From the NCBI GenBank assembly GCA_021817605.1, contig JAKAUN010000003.1:1-42194 (forward strand): 42,194 nt of DNA, read 5' to 3'. Under the pieces are notes generated by a model. The model saw only the letters and a program-made list of their open reading frames with translations, did no database searches and was not told the DNA's origin. The DNA is from Thermoplasmata archaeon (lineage in GTDB: Archaea > Thermoplasmatota > Thermoplasmata > Lutacidiplasmatales > UBA184). Positions 25,072-33,127 of the stretch are shown here, piece after piece; position 1 is the stretch's first letter; each line of letters opens with the position of its first letter. The position numbers were made by a program, and so were the translations under genes.

Positions 25072-26082
25072 CTACCTCGCGGCGAGCCGCTCGTCGGGGG
25101 CCCTCAGCAGGGGAACGAGGGTCGCGAGCGACTCCCCCCGCCGGCGAAAGGTGAGGTCGATCTCCGTCCCGATCGGATACTTCGCGATCGCCTCAAGCAT
25201 CTGACGGACGGTCCGGATCTCGAAAGGGCCCACACGCGTGAGCAAATCGCCGGGGCGAATCCCTGCGCGGTGCGCGGGCGAGCGGGGCACCACCTTCTCG
25301 ACCAAGACCCCTTCCGGACTGCGGGACGCTCCCTGCCCGCCTCGCCAAAGGGAGCCCTGCGCGACCGAGACCCCTAGCCACGGACGCTCGACATGTCCGG
25401 CGCGCACGATCTCCTGCGTGATCCGTTGGACGGCGCGGAGGGGGAGGGCGAACCCCACGCCCTGGGCGAACGCGGCGACCGAGCAGCTCAGGCCGACCAC
25501 GGCGCCGGTGAGGTCGACCAGGGGGCCGCCGCTGTTGCCGGAGTTGATCGCCGCATCGGTCTGGATGAGCCCCTCGAAGACGAAGTCGGACCCCGGGAGC
25601 GGCCGGCCGAGAGCGCTCAAGACCCCAAGGGAAACGGTGGGGCCGCCGGGGAGGCCGAGAGCGTTGCCGACCGCGAGAACGAACTGTCCGACCCGAAGAA
25701 GGTCGGAGTCGCCGAGCGACGCCGCCGGTAGGTCGACGGCGTCGACACGCAGGACGGCGACGTCGGTGACCGCGTCCCCGCCCAGAACTCGGGCAGCCAG
25801 CTCGCGCCCGTCCGGCACCGTCACGCGGACCCGGGCGGCGGCGTCGACGACGCGGTGGTTGGTGACCAAAAGACCGGCGCGTTCGATCGCGAGCGCCGTG
25901 GCCTGGCCCCACGAGTTCCTGCCGTCGGTCCCCCTCAAGCTCTGGGATCGGAGGGTGTCCACGCGGGCGACGCTGGGGGAGACGGCGTCGACCGCGCGGA
26001 CGATCCTCTCCTCGAGCTCGAGGCGTGGTTCCGGCGCCACGGCTCCCCTAGGGAAGGTGAGGGAGCGACGGCTCCGGGCCAA
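25072..26082 (-). CDS. HtrA/DegP-like trypsin-fold protein with PDZ domain, catalytic His replaced by Arg
   Basis: 336 residues from the ATG at 26082. The trypsin-like domain shows GLLVTNHRVVDAA (about 70-82), VTDVAVLRVD (Asp 106) and TDAAINSGNSGGPLVD (Ser 184). A PDZ domain covers about 240-330 (GVLVEKVVPRSPAHRAGIRPGDLL). In HtrA proteins the first motif is TN-x-H-VV; here the order is TN-H-R-VV, so Arg77 sits where the catalytic His belongs and a His occupies the free position. The codon is CGC, one transition from CAC. Either the protein is an inactive scaffold/chaperone or the adjacent His compensates. There is no signal peptide, so it is probably cytoplasmic. Confidence 0.85.
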   Translation of the reverse strand: MARSRRSLTFPRGAVAPEPRLELEERIVRAVDAVSPSVARVDTLRSQSLRGTDGRNSWGQATALAIERAGLLVTNHRVVDAAARVRVTVPDGRELAARVLGGDAVTDVAVLRVDAVDLPAASLGDSDLLRVGQFVLAVGNALGLPGGPTVSLGVLSALGRPLPGSDFVFEGLIQTDAAINSGNSGGPLVDLTGAVVGLSCSVAAFAQGVGFALPLRAVQRITQEIVRAGHVERPWLGVSVAQGSLWRGGQGASRSPEGVLVEKVVPRSPAHRAGIRPGDLLTRVGPFEIRTVRQMLEAIAKYPIGTEIDLTFRRRGESLATLVPLLRAPDERLAAR

Positions 26083-26127
26083 GAGGCGGGCTCGGAAGCA
26101 TCGGAGGCCTTGGCAGCCCCATCGCGC

Positions 26128-26382
26128 CTACTCCGACAGGAGCTTGTCGAGCCGGCCGTAGAGCTCCTCGAGCTCGAGGTCCTTCTTGCGACCGCCCTCC
26201 CAGCGCGCGTTGACGATCTCCACGAGAAGCTCGGCGAGCTTGTCCATCCAGGGGCCCTCGACCGCTTCGAACTTCGCGCGGAGCTTCTCGCGCAGGAGCT
26301 CGTTGTAGGCTCGGTAGGCCGTCCAGACCCATGGCCCGTGGCGCGGCCCGGCGCAGCAATCCTCGGTTCCCGTTTCGGTCAT
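26128..26382 (-). CDS. Small helical protein, function unknown
   Basis: 84 residues from the ATG at 26382. A Cys pair near the N-terminus (EDCCAGPRHGPWVWTAYRAY) is followed by long amphipathic helices (LREKLRAKFEAVEGPWMDKL, AELLVEIVNARWEGGRKKDL, ELEELYGRLDKLL). No known domain. It precedes the HtrA-like gene by 45 bases on the same strand, so the two are probably co-transcribed. An A/T-rich patch (CTCAATATCC on the minus strand, about 26434-26443) some 55 bases upstream may be its promoter. Confidence 0.65.
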   Translation of the reverse strand: MTETGTEDCCAGPRHGPWVWTAYRAYNELLREKLRAKFEAVEGPWMDKLAELLVEIVNARWEGGRKKDLELEELYGRLDKLLSE

Positions 26383-26545
26383 GTGGTTCCTCTCGGACGC
26401 CTTGCGTCCAAGGAGCACGAGGGGCTCGGGCGAGGATATTGAGCGGGTCTTCCACGGTCCGCTCACGGTGCCTCCTCCGCGCACCCACGGTGCTAACGCC
26501 GACGTAACCGGTCCGCTATGAGGCCCCCGCGAGATTCCGCCGGCA

Positions 26546-27166
26546 ATGTCCGACGGGCGGGCGACGCCGAAGGAGGGATCGACGGGCCGCCTGGACGACC
26601 GCGTCCTGGCAACCCTCCGAAGGCTCCCCGGGGAGATTGCCTTCAACGGCCTGCGACGCGTGCTCGGCGCCCACCCGGAGTCGCTCGCACGTGCGCTTAG
26701 GCGTCTCGAGAGGGACGGGCTCGTCCTTCGCTCCCGTGCCGGCTACCGCGTCCCCGAGCCGCCCCCCACGACCGCGGCCTCGCGTGAGGAGGCGTTGCAC
26801 GTGGTCGCCGAGGTCGAGCTCGCGGACGCGCTCCGCGCCCCCGAGCTTCTCACCCGCCTCGTGGGCCGCTGGTTCGGCTCGCTGCGCTGGGTCGGGGTGA
26901 TCGACCGACGCGACGAGCGCCTCCTCGCATGGGCGCCGCAGGGAGGGGTCGGTATGGTGCTGCTCGGCGCAGATCGGGGACGGCTTCGCGTGATGGTCCC
27001 GGACCGCCTTTGGGAGCTGGACGCGACGGAGGCGGAGGAGGAGGCTTTCGAGCTCCTCGTCCACGCGGTCGAGGCGCTGCGCGGGCCGAGCGACAGGGGA
27101 GGCACGGCCCGGCCGCTGACCTACGGTCTCGGGGGGTCCTTGGCCCTCCTGCCCCAGGAGAACTGA
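26546..27166 (+). CDS. Winged-helix transcriptional regulator with unknown C-terminal domain
   Basis: 206 residues from the ATG at 26546. The N-terminal winged helix is clear: LDDRVLATLRRLPGEIAFNG, then LRRVLGAHPESLARALRRLE and RDGLVLRSRAGYRV (wing). After a Pro/Thr linker a domain of about 115 residues begins VVAEVELADALRAPELLTRL, continues RWFGSLRWVGVIDRR, GGVGMVLLGADRGRLRVMVP and EEEAFELLVHAVEALRG. This looks like a ligand or dimer domain but was not recognised. It is divergent from the 26128-26382 gene. Likely a local repressor; target unknown. Confidence 0.75.
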   Translation: MSDGRATPKEGSTGRLDDRVLATLRRLPGEIAFNGLRRVLGAHPESLARALRRLERDGLVLRSRAGYRVPEPPPTTAASREEALHVVAEVELADALRAPELLTRLVGRWFGSLRWVGVIDRRDERLLAWAPQGGVGMVLLGADRGRLRVMVPDRLWELDATEAEEEAFELLVHAVEALRGPSDRGGTARPLTYGLGGSLALLPQEN

Positions 27167-27223
27167 GCCGGAGCGCCGGGGGACGCGCGTGGCGTCCCGC
27201 TCGGGAGACTTCGGCTCCGGAGG

Positions 27224-28969
27224 CTACCAGCCTGTCGGGTGTCCCCGATTCTGCTCGTCCAGCCAGCGACGTAGCGGGGCGAAGTACTCGAGCATCGCGC
27301 TCGCGTCCATCCGGCGCTCGCCGGTCCCGGCCTCGAGCGCGTCCGGCCACTCCCGGCTCGCGCCGAGCTCGAGCATCGTCCGCAGACGCTCGCCCGCCGC
27401 CTCCGAGCCGTAGATCGAACCGCGGTGGAGCGGTCCGCGCTCCCCGGCGGCCCGGAGCAGCGCGCGGTGGAACTGGAACTGGAGGATCGCCGCGAGGAAG
27501 TAGCGGACGTACGGCACGTTCGCCGGGACGTGGTACTTCGCCCCCGGGTCGAACTCGTCCTCTCCCCGCGGTCCTGGGGGAGCGAGCCCTTGGTAGCTGC
27601 GGCGCATCTCCCACCAGGTCCGGTTGTACTCCCTTGGCGAGATCGAACCGTCAAAGACCTTCCATCGCCAGCGGTCGATGAGGAGGCCGAAAGGCAGGAA
27701 AGAGACCTTCTCGAGCGCGCGGCGGAGGAGGAGGCCGAGGTCCCCCTCGGGCGGGGGGGCCTGGCCGAGCAGGCCGAGGCGGACGAGGTACTCCGGCGTG
27801 ACCGACAGGTCGACCGCGTCGCCGACCGCCTCGTGGAAGCCGTCGTGGGCGCTGTCGCGGAAGAGGTAGCTCTGCCGGTTGTAGGCACGCTGGTAGTAGT
27901 TGTGCCCGAGCTCGTGGTGGATGGTGTGGAAGTCGTCCCCCGTCACCTCGATGCACATCTTGATCCGAAGGTCGCCGACAAAGTCGATGTCCCACGCACT
28001 CGCGTGGCAGACGACCTCCCGGTCGCGCGGGCGGACGAACATGGACCTCTCCCAGAACGAGGCGGGGAGCTTGTCGAACCCCAGCGAGTCGAAGAACCCC
28101 TCCCCGAAGCGGACCATGTCGGTCGGGGAGGTCCCTCGGTCGACCAGGAGCCGGGTGAGGTCTAGGCCGTCGTCGGCCAGGCCGGTGGCGACCAGAGGAT
28201 AGATCCCGTCCCAGGACTGGGCCCACATGTTCCCGAGAAGGTGCGCCGGCAGCGCGCCGGACGGGCTCACGATCTCGGCGCCGTAGTGTTCAAAGAGGCG
28301 GCGGCGCACGAAGGCGTGAAGCGACTCGTAGAAGGGACGCACCTCGCCCCAGAGCCGGTCGACCTCGCGGAGGAACGCCTCAGGAGCCATGTCGTACCTG
28401 GAGGCCCACATCGCCCCGGTATCCGCAAAGCCGAGCTCACGGGCGCCGCGGTTCGCGAGCTCCACGTAGCGGACGAACCCCGGACGGATCGTTCGTCCCA
28501 CGGCGTGCCAGCCGCTCCAGGCGTCCTCGAGGAGAGCCGGGTCGCGGCTCTCGCCGAGGATCCGTTCGAGTCCCTGAAGGTCGAGCGGTTCCTTCGCGCC
28601 GGTCGGGCGGTGGCGGCCCTTCGCGTAGGCGGCCTGCATTGCGGCGACCAAGCGGGTGAGCTCGAGCGACTCGGCCGGATCGGCCGGGGCGAGCAGCGGA
28701 AGGGAGACCCTCAGGAGATGGACCTTGCGCGCCTCGGCCGGAGCGAGGCTCTCGAGCGGGATCCGAGCAAGCTCCCGGGCGCGCCGCATCGTCGCCGCGA
28801 TCAGGCGGGAGGCCGCCGCGGCGGAGAGCGCTTCGGTGTCGTCGTTGACGTAGGTCGAGTAGACCCAATCGGTCCGCTGCGACTCGCTCGCCAGATCGAG
28901 AAGTTCGGCTTCGGCGTCATGGATGAGCTCCGAGGGCTTGGGGGAATCTCCCGACACGGCCACGGCCAT
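27224..28969 (-). CDS. M2-family zinc metallopeptidase (ACE-like dicarboxy/carboxypeptidase)
   Basis: 581 residues from the ATG at 28969. The match to angiotensin-converting-enzyme-type peptidases is strong: N-terminal WVYSTYVNDDTEAL, central LLGNMWAQSWDGIYPLV, then VVCHASAWDIDF, the zinc motif HHELGHNYY (HExxH at about 352-356), the third ligand in GFHEAVGD (Glu about 380, 24 residues after the second His, as in ACE) and a C-terminal YVRYFLAAILQFQFHRALL. It should remove short C-terminal peptides. No signal peptide or anchor is visible, so it is cytoplasmic, unlike animal ACE. The family is uncommon in archaea, so bacterial transfer is plausible, although base composition matches the neighbours. 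Confidence 0.92.
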   Translation of the reverse strand: MAVAVSGDSPKPSELIHDAEAELLDLASESQRTDWVYSTYVNDDTEALSAAAASRLIAATMRRARELARIPLESLAPAEARKVHLLRVSLPLLAPADPAESLELTRLVAAMQAAYAKGRHRPTGAKEPLDLQGLERILGESRDPALLEDAWSGWHAVGRTIRPGFVRYVELANRGARELGFADTGAMWASRYDMAPEAFLREVDRLWGEVRPFYESLHAFVRRRLFEHYGAEIVSPSGALPAHLLGNMWAQSWDGIYPLVATGLADDGLDLTRLLVDRGTSPTDMVRFGEGFFDSLGFDKLPASFWERSMFVRPRDREVVCHASAWDIDFVGDLRIKMCIEVTGDDFHTIHHELGHNYYQRAYNRQSYLFRDSAHDGFHEAVGDAVDLSVTPEYLVRLGLLGQAPPPEGDLGLLLRRALEKVSFLPFGLLIDRWRWKVFDGSISPREYNRTWWEMRRSYQGLAPPGPRGEDEFDPGAKYHVPANVPYVRYFLAAILQFQFHRALLRAAGERGPLHRGSIYGSEAAGERLRTMLELGASREWPDALEAGTGERRMDASAMLEYFAPLRRWLDEQNRGHPTGW

Positions 28970-29096
28970 CGACTCCGCCTCCGGGAGGTCGCGGACTACT
29001 TAGCGAGCGAGCCGGGCACCACGCGGCCGAGGAGGCGGGCGTCTCCGGGGTGGGGACCTGGCCGAACGGATGGTCGGCTCTTTGTCCGCCACCCCT

Positions 29097-29138
29097 GGAG
29101 GCTTGTTTCCCCTCAGACAGGGGGCTGGCAACCCCTCC
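29097..29138. other. GC-rich hairpin region with two alternative pairings
   Basis: GGAGG (29097-29101) can pair with CCTCC (29134-29138). Inside, CCCCT (29109-29113) pairs with AGGGG (29119-29123). The same G run (29120-29124) can instead pair with CCCC (29132-29135). It lies between the divergent M2 peptidase gene and the small ORF pair, upstream of the TATA-like box of the latter. Role unknown. Confidence 0.35.
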
Positions 29139-29157
29139 TTTTCCACTGGAGATGGGG

Positions 29158-29167
29158 GTTTATGTAC
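29158..29167 (+). promoter_or_regulatory. TATA-like box before the small ORF pair
   Basis: GTTTATGTAC, an A/T patch centred about 35 bases before the ATG at 29197. It supports transcription of the two overlapping small ORFs. Confidence 0.45.
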
Positions 29168-29196
29168 GACGGCCGTCTGACAACCCTTGAGAGCCC

Positions 29197-29355
29197 ATGT
29201 CGGACACACCGCTTACGTGGCCGATGATAGCCGCGCTTCCGCTGGACGCGGAGCGGCTCCCTGACACGCTACTCGCCGCGGCCCCGTGCCTCGTCAGCCC
29301 CCCTGTCGAGGCACCGGGGCTTGCCCGAGCGCTCGTCCTGTCTATCGAGACGTGA
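29197..29355 (+). CDS. Unrecognised 52-residue protein
   Basis: A short ORF from ATG 29197 to TGA 29353-29355. The protein begins MSDTPLTWPMIAALPLDAER and ends APGLARALVLSIET; it is balanced in composition, unlike nearby shadow frames. Its TGA overlaps the GTG of the next ORF in the same strand (GTGA), a typical translational-coupling arrangement. With a TATA-like box upstream this argues for a real two-gene unit. No family recognised. Confidence 0.5.
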   Translation: MSDTPLTWPMIAALPLDAERLPDTLLAAAPCLVSPPVEAPGLARALVLSIET

Positions 29356-29591
29356 CCGCGCAAGAGCTCGACCCGTTGGCGGCGACCCGTCCTTCGCTCC
29401 GCAGGCCTCCGTCGTCTCTCGGGGTAGGAACCCCACGAGGCTACGGCCTCCCCCCGCGTCTCTCGCTCGAGGCCGCGGCGGCGTTCGCCACCTACGTCGA
29501 CTCGGCACGCGCCCGCGCCGCGATCGAGGGAAGGACGCTCGTCTACACGGTTCGCTGGGGTCAGCCGGGCTCGTCGTCGGGCTCCGACTGA
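29352..29591 (+). CDS. Unrecognised 79-residue protein, coupled to the preceding ORF
   Basis: From the GTG at 29352, which overlaps the previous stop. The first half is Pro/Arg-rich; the second half is more protein-like: LPPRLSLEAAAAFATYVDSA, then RARAAIEGRTLVYTVRWG, suggesting a helix followed by a strand. The frame is open further upstream (from 29286), but the GTGA overlap makes 29352 the better start. Its last 31 bases overlap the convergent RNase HI gene. Function unknown. Confidence 0.5.
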   Translation: MTAQELDPLAATRPSLRRPPSSLGVGTPRGYGLPPRLSLEAAAAFATYVDSARARAAIEGRTLVYTVRWGQPGSSSGSD

Positions 29592-30103
29592 TCGGTCCCT
29601 GCGCCGGCCGAGCCGGGCGCACGGCTCCCGCTCACTTGGGAGCGCGCGTCCTCGATCGCCTCCTTGGAGAGGGCGTCGGCGCGCGCGTTCTCCTCGCGGC
29701 GGATCCACCGGAACTCGACGCGGCGGAACCGTGCCTCGAGCTGGCGAAGGCGCTCGTGGTAGGGCTTGAGGTGCTCGGCGCGGACCGCGTAGGCGCCTTC
29801 CATCTGGCGGATGACCAGCTGGCTGTCGCCCTGCAGGACGACCTCCCCGTCGAACCCCTGGCGCACCAGCCACTCGAGCGCGCAGATCGCCGCCACGTAC
29901 TCGGCGACGTTGTTGGTGGCCCGCGGGTGGAAGGGAGGGACAGCGAGTCCCCGGTCCTCGTGGTGGAGGCCGCCTCCGTGCACGGTGTAGCCATACGTCG
30001 CGATCCCCCCTCCTCGGGCCGGCTCGCAGGCCCCGTCGAAGTTCACCTCGACCGGCCCGGCGGGGGCCGTCGCGACCCCCCGGGGAAGACGAAGGTCGTC
30101 CAT
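29561..30103 (-). CDS. rnhA: Ribonuclease HI-like protein
   Basis: 180 residues from the ATG at 30103. The type I RNase H fold is complete: VEVNFDGACEPARGGG (Asp 23), RATNNVAEYVAAICALEWL (Glu 68), VVLQGDSQLVIRQMEG (Asp 94) and ENARADALSKEA (Asp 144). These four carboxylates hold the two metal ions that cleave RNA in RNA-DNA hybrids. The form is the short archaeal/bacterial type without an N-terminal hybrid-binding domain. A Ser/Pro/Gly-rich tail of about 30 residues follows. The zinc-ribbon membrane protein gene ends seven bases upstream, so the two form an operon. Confidence 0.92.
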   Translation of the reverse strand: MDDLRLPRGVATAPAGPVEVNFDGACEPARGGGIATYGYTVHGGGLHHEDRGLAVPPFHPRATNNVAEYVAAICALEWLVRQGFDGEVVLQGDSQLVIRQMEGAYAVRAEHLKPYHERLRQLEARFRRVEFRWIRREENARADALSKEAIEDARSQVSGSRAPGSAGAGTDQSEPDDEPG

Positions 30104-30110
30104 CGGCCTC

Positions 30111-30620
30111 CTACGAGTAGCGTGCCGGCCCCAGGGCCCGGGAGCGAGGGGCGCTGGATTGCCGGGCACAGTTGCAGAAGAACTCCGCCCGGCTGCACCC
30201 CGGGCAGGCCGCCTGCTCCTCGCGTAGCGCGAGGGGTCGGCCGCAACCTCGGCACGATCGGTCCCGCGCGCATCGAGGGCAGCGGACGAGGTCGTAGGTG
30301 ATGATCGTACGGCAGTAGCGGCAGTGGACCGGCGCCCGAGGGTTGGCGAGCAGGGGAGCCGCAGGGGGAAGCTCGCCGGCCTCACGGCGGGCGGCCGCCA
30401 TGGCCGCGGGACCGCCGAGGGTCCCCTGGACCGTCGTCTTCTCCGGGTCGAAGGAGGCCGCGGCGATCATGACCACCACCAGGCCCACCGGGGCGATGAG
30501 GAATCCGGCGATCTGCTCGATGTCAAGCACCTCCCGTCCGATGAGCGCGATCGGGGAGGCGACCAGCGCCATGCCGAAGAGCACGACACCTACGCCGGCG
30601 TAGCCGAGAGAGCGGTTCAT
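30111..30620 (-). CDS. Membrane-anchored zinc-ribbon protein
   Basis: 169 residues from the ATG at 30620. Two N-terminal transmembrane helices (YAGVGVVLFGMALVASPIAL and IAGFLIAPVGLVVVMIAAAS) are followed by a cytoplasmic part with a dense cysteine cluster: VHCRYCRTIITYDLVRCPRC, RSCRGCGRPLALREEQAACP and GCSRAEFFCNC. These form two or three zinc ribbons. Function unknown; such proteins may be membrane-bound adaptors. It overlaps nothing and is followed after seven bases by the RNase HI gene. Confidence 0.75.
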   Translation of the reverse strand: MNRSLGYAGVGVVLFGMALVASPIALIGREVLDIEQIAGFLIAPVGLVVVMIAAASFDPEKTTVQGTLGGPAAMAAARREAGELPPAAPLLANPRAPVHCRYCRTIITYDLVRCPRCARDRSCRGCGRPLALREEQAACPGCSRAEFFCNCARQSSAPRSRALGPARYS

Positions 30621-30744
30621 GCGTGGCGGGCTTTGGTCGGCCCCAGGAGCTCCTGCGGTAGAGAGCCCGCGCTCCCAGGATAAACCGGTTGCCCTCCTCA
30701 GGAGACGCCGTCGGGCTTTTCCTCCCCACGGCGATCGGGTCGGC

Positions 30745-31215
30745 ATGGCGAACCCGACCGTGACGATGCGTACGACGCTGGGCGACCTTCGTATCGAGGT
30801 CCTGCGCGACCGGGCCCCGAAGACCTCGGAGAACTTCCTTACCCTGGTCCGCAAAGGGTTCTACTCCGGGCTCTCGTTTCACCGGATCATCCCCGGCTTC
30901 ATGGTCCAGACCGGCTACCCGAAGGGCGACGGCACCGGCGGGCCGGGCTACAACATCCCTGACGAGTTCGGCGCCGGGCTGCATCACGACGGGCCGGGCG
31001 TGGTTTCCATGGCGAACGCCGGGCCCAACACGGGCGGGAGCCAGTTCTTCATCACCCTCGCCCCGGCGCCCTGGCTGGACGGAAAGCACGCGATCTTCGG
31101 ACACGTGCGCTCCGGCCATGAGGTCCTCACGAAGATCGCCGCCGTACCCCGGGACGCCCGCGACCGCCCAAAGAGCCCCGTCCGGATCGTCGACATCAGC
31201 GCCTCCGGCGCCTGA
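30745..31215 (+). CDS. Peptidyl-prolyl cis-trans isomerase, cyclophilin type
   Basis: 156 residues from the ATG at 30745. A compact cyclophilin domain: VTMRTTLGDLRIEVLRDRAP, FYSGLSFHRIIPGFMVQTGY (catalytic Arg in FHRII), GVVSMANAGPNTGGSQFFIT and WLDGKHAIFGHVRSGHEVL. It catalyses proline isomerisation in protein folding. No signal peptide or membrane segment, so cytoplasmic. It is divergent from the 30111-30620 gene. Confidence 0.95.
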   Translation: MANPTVTMRTTLGDLRIEVLRDRAPKTSENFLTLVRKGFYSGLSFHRIIPGFMVQTGYPKGDGTGGPGYNIPDEFGAGLHHDGPGVVSMANAGPNTGGSQFFITLAPAPWLDGKHAIFGHVRSGHEVLTKIAAVPRDARDRPKSPVRIVDISASGA

Positions 31216-31303
31216 ACCGGAGCGGGCCGCACCCCGCCGTCCGTTCTGGATCCCCGCACCCGCCGTGGGCCCTCGCCTTTCGGCGCGGGCGTAGCGAAGG
31301 AGC

Positions 31304-31834
31304 TCAGGCAGGGACCGGCCCGACGCGCTCCCGGAGCGCCTCTTTCACGACCGAGCCTAAGGCCGGGCGACCGTCCGACGCGACGATGACGTCGTCCAGG
31401 GTGAGGACCCCCCGGAGCGTCCCGCCGTCCATGACGAGGAGGCGGCGCACGTGGTTGTCCCGCATCGCTCGGACCGATGCCTCGACGCTCGTCTCGGAGT
31501 CGACCGAGACCACCTGGGAGGTCATGCAGCCTCGGACGGTCGTGTGGGGACGGGCGGCGCCCTGGCGACCGAAGTGCCGCAAGGCGATGTCACGGTCGGT
31601 GACGACCCCGACCACGGACCCTCCGTCCATCACGGGGAGTATCCCGACGTTGCCCTCCCTCATCCGCTCGACGACGTCCTCGCAGGAGTCGGTGCCCTGG
31701 CAGACAAGCACGTCGGTGCTCATCAGGTCCCGAGCGCACAGGAGCGATTCCCTGGGCTCGCGCGAGGGACGGATCACGGTTCTACGCTCGACGCCCGAGA
31801 CATGGCCTCGAAGCCTGCTGGAATGGGCCGACAT
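31304..31834 (-). CDS. Two-CBS-domain protein
   Basis: 176 residues from the ATG at 31834. After about 35 residues a first CBS domain (ARDLMSTDVLVCQGTDSCED, GILPVMDGGSVVGVVTDRDI) and a second (VRGCMTSQVVSVDSETSVEA, HVRRLLVMDGGTLRGVLTLD) form a Bateman module that usually binds adenine nucleotides. A short C-terminal helix follows. No enzyme domain is attached. A start at the internal MSTDVL is possible but would cut the first CBS strand. Confidence 0.88.
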   Translation of the reverse strand: MSAHSSRLRGHVSGVERRTVIRPSREPRESLLCARDLMSTDVLVCQGTDSCEDVVERMREGNVGILPVMDGGSVVGVVTDRDIALRHFGRQGAARPHTTVRGCMTSQVVSVDSETSVEASVRAMRDNHVRRLLVMDGGTLRGVLTLDDVIVASDGRPALGSVVKEALRERVGPVPA

Positions 31835-31995
31835 GGTCTCTCGAACAGAACGGCAAGGCCGCAGCCGACATAGTTGCCCCGTCGAGCGGTGTTGACGCAA
31901 CCGCCCGCGGGACGAGCCCCCCCGCAGAACCGTCTCGAAGTCCCAAGGCGGCCCGGCGGAGACGCCGACCGGGCACGTCGCCGCGGAACAGCCCG

Positions 31996-32961
31996 CTAGG
32001 CGGGTCCCGTCGGCTCCGCGACGGTGAGGACGCTCTTGCCGTGGGCATGGCCGGAGTCGAGCTGCTCGTGCACGCGACGGATCTCCTCCATAGGGTAGGT
32101 CGTGATCGGCAGCCGGAGCCTTCCCGACTCGAGGACCGGACGCATCTCCTCGAGGCGCTCGCGTTCTCGGGTCAAGAGGATTCCGTGAAGGGAGAGGTTC
32201 TTCGCGTAGAACTTCGCGTAGTCGCCGGAGATGCCGACGACCGTAGCGAGCCTGCCGAAGTCCCGCACGGCGCCGATCGCCGTCGCGAGCGAGCTCCCTC
32301 CGACCAGGTCGAGCACCACGTCCGCCCCACGGCCGGCGGTGGCGTCCAGCACCGCTGCCACGACGTCCTCGTGGCGATAGTCGACGGCGCGGTCGGCACC
32401 GAGGCTCCGGAGGAACTCGAGGTTCCCCTCCCCCGCGACCGCAACGACCGACGCGCCGGAGAGCTGGGCGAACTGGACGGCGAAGGTGCCCACCGCCCCG
32501 GCCGCTCCGAGGAGAAGGGCCGTCTCGCCGGGCCTGACCTTGAGACGCCGCACGACCGCCTCCCACGCCGTGCCTCCCGCGAGGGGCACCGCCGCGGCCT
32601 CGGCGAGCGTGAGGCCGGCCGGGGCCGGCCCCACGATGTCCGCCCGCACGACGTGATACTCGGCGTGGGTCCCGCGCGAGGTACCTAGGAACTCCGCCGC
32701 GTAGAACACGCGCTCGCCGAGGCGAAACCCTTCGACGCCGGGACCGAGAGCATCGACCCATCCCGCGGCCTCGTAGCCGAGCACGGCCGGTAAGGGCACC
32801 CCGCGGCTCGCGGGATCGGCTCGGATCTTCGCCTCTACCCGGTTGATCCCGGAGGCGCCGACGCGCACCCTGAGCTCGCCGGGCCCGGGTTCCTCGCGCG
32901 GGATATCGCGGACCGAGAGAACCTCGGGTCCACCGCCGCGCTCGATCACGACGGCCTTCAC
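31996..32961 (-). CDS. Zinc-independent MDR oxidoreductase (zeta-crystallin/quinone reductase-like)
   Basis: 321 residues from a GTG at 32961 (MKAVVIERGGGPEVLSVRDI). The order is typical: ASGINRVEAKIRADPASRGV, VLGYEAAGWVDALGPGVEGF, the NADPH loop LLLGAAGAVGTFAVQFAQL, SLGADRAVDYRHEDVVAAVL and GADVVLDLVGGSSLATAIGA. Zinc ligands are missing. It probably reduces quinones or enones with NADPH. The upstream frame beyond the GTG is low-complexity. The CBS gene follows 161 bases downstream on the same strand. Confidence 0.9.
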   Translation of the reverse strand: MKAVVIERGGGPEVLSVRDIPREEPGPGELRVRVGASGINRVEAKIRADPASRGVPLPAVLGYEAAGWVDALGPGVEGFRLGERVFYAAEFLGTSRGTHAEYHVVRADIVGPAPAGLTLAEAAAVPLAGGTAWEAVVRRLKVRPGETALLLGAAGAVGTFAVQFAQLSGASVVAVAGEGNLEFLRSLGADRAVDYRHEDVVAAVLDATAGRGADVVLDLVGGSSLATAIGAVRDFGRLATVVGISGDYAKFYAKNLSLHGILLTRERERLEEMRPVLESGRLRLPITTYPMEEIRRVHEQLDSGHAHGKSVLTVAEPTGPA

Positions 32962-33127
32962 GGTACGGGGAGAGCGGAGGGAGCTACAAACCGCTGTCCG
33001 CCCAAGAGCGGGGCGGCATCCGCCCACGGCAGCGTTCGACCGGCCGGTCTCGGGGGAACGAGCGAGGGGCCGGGCGTGCCGCGAGCGGTAAACCGGGGTT
33101 CGTGGAGCGGCTTCTGCCGACGGCGGG

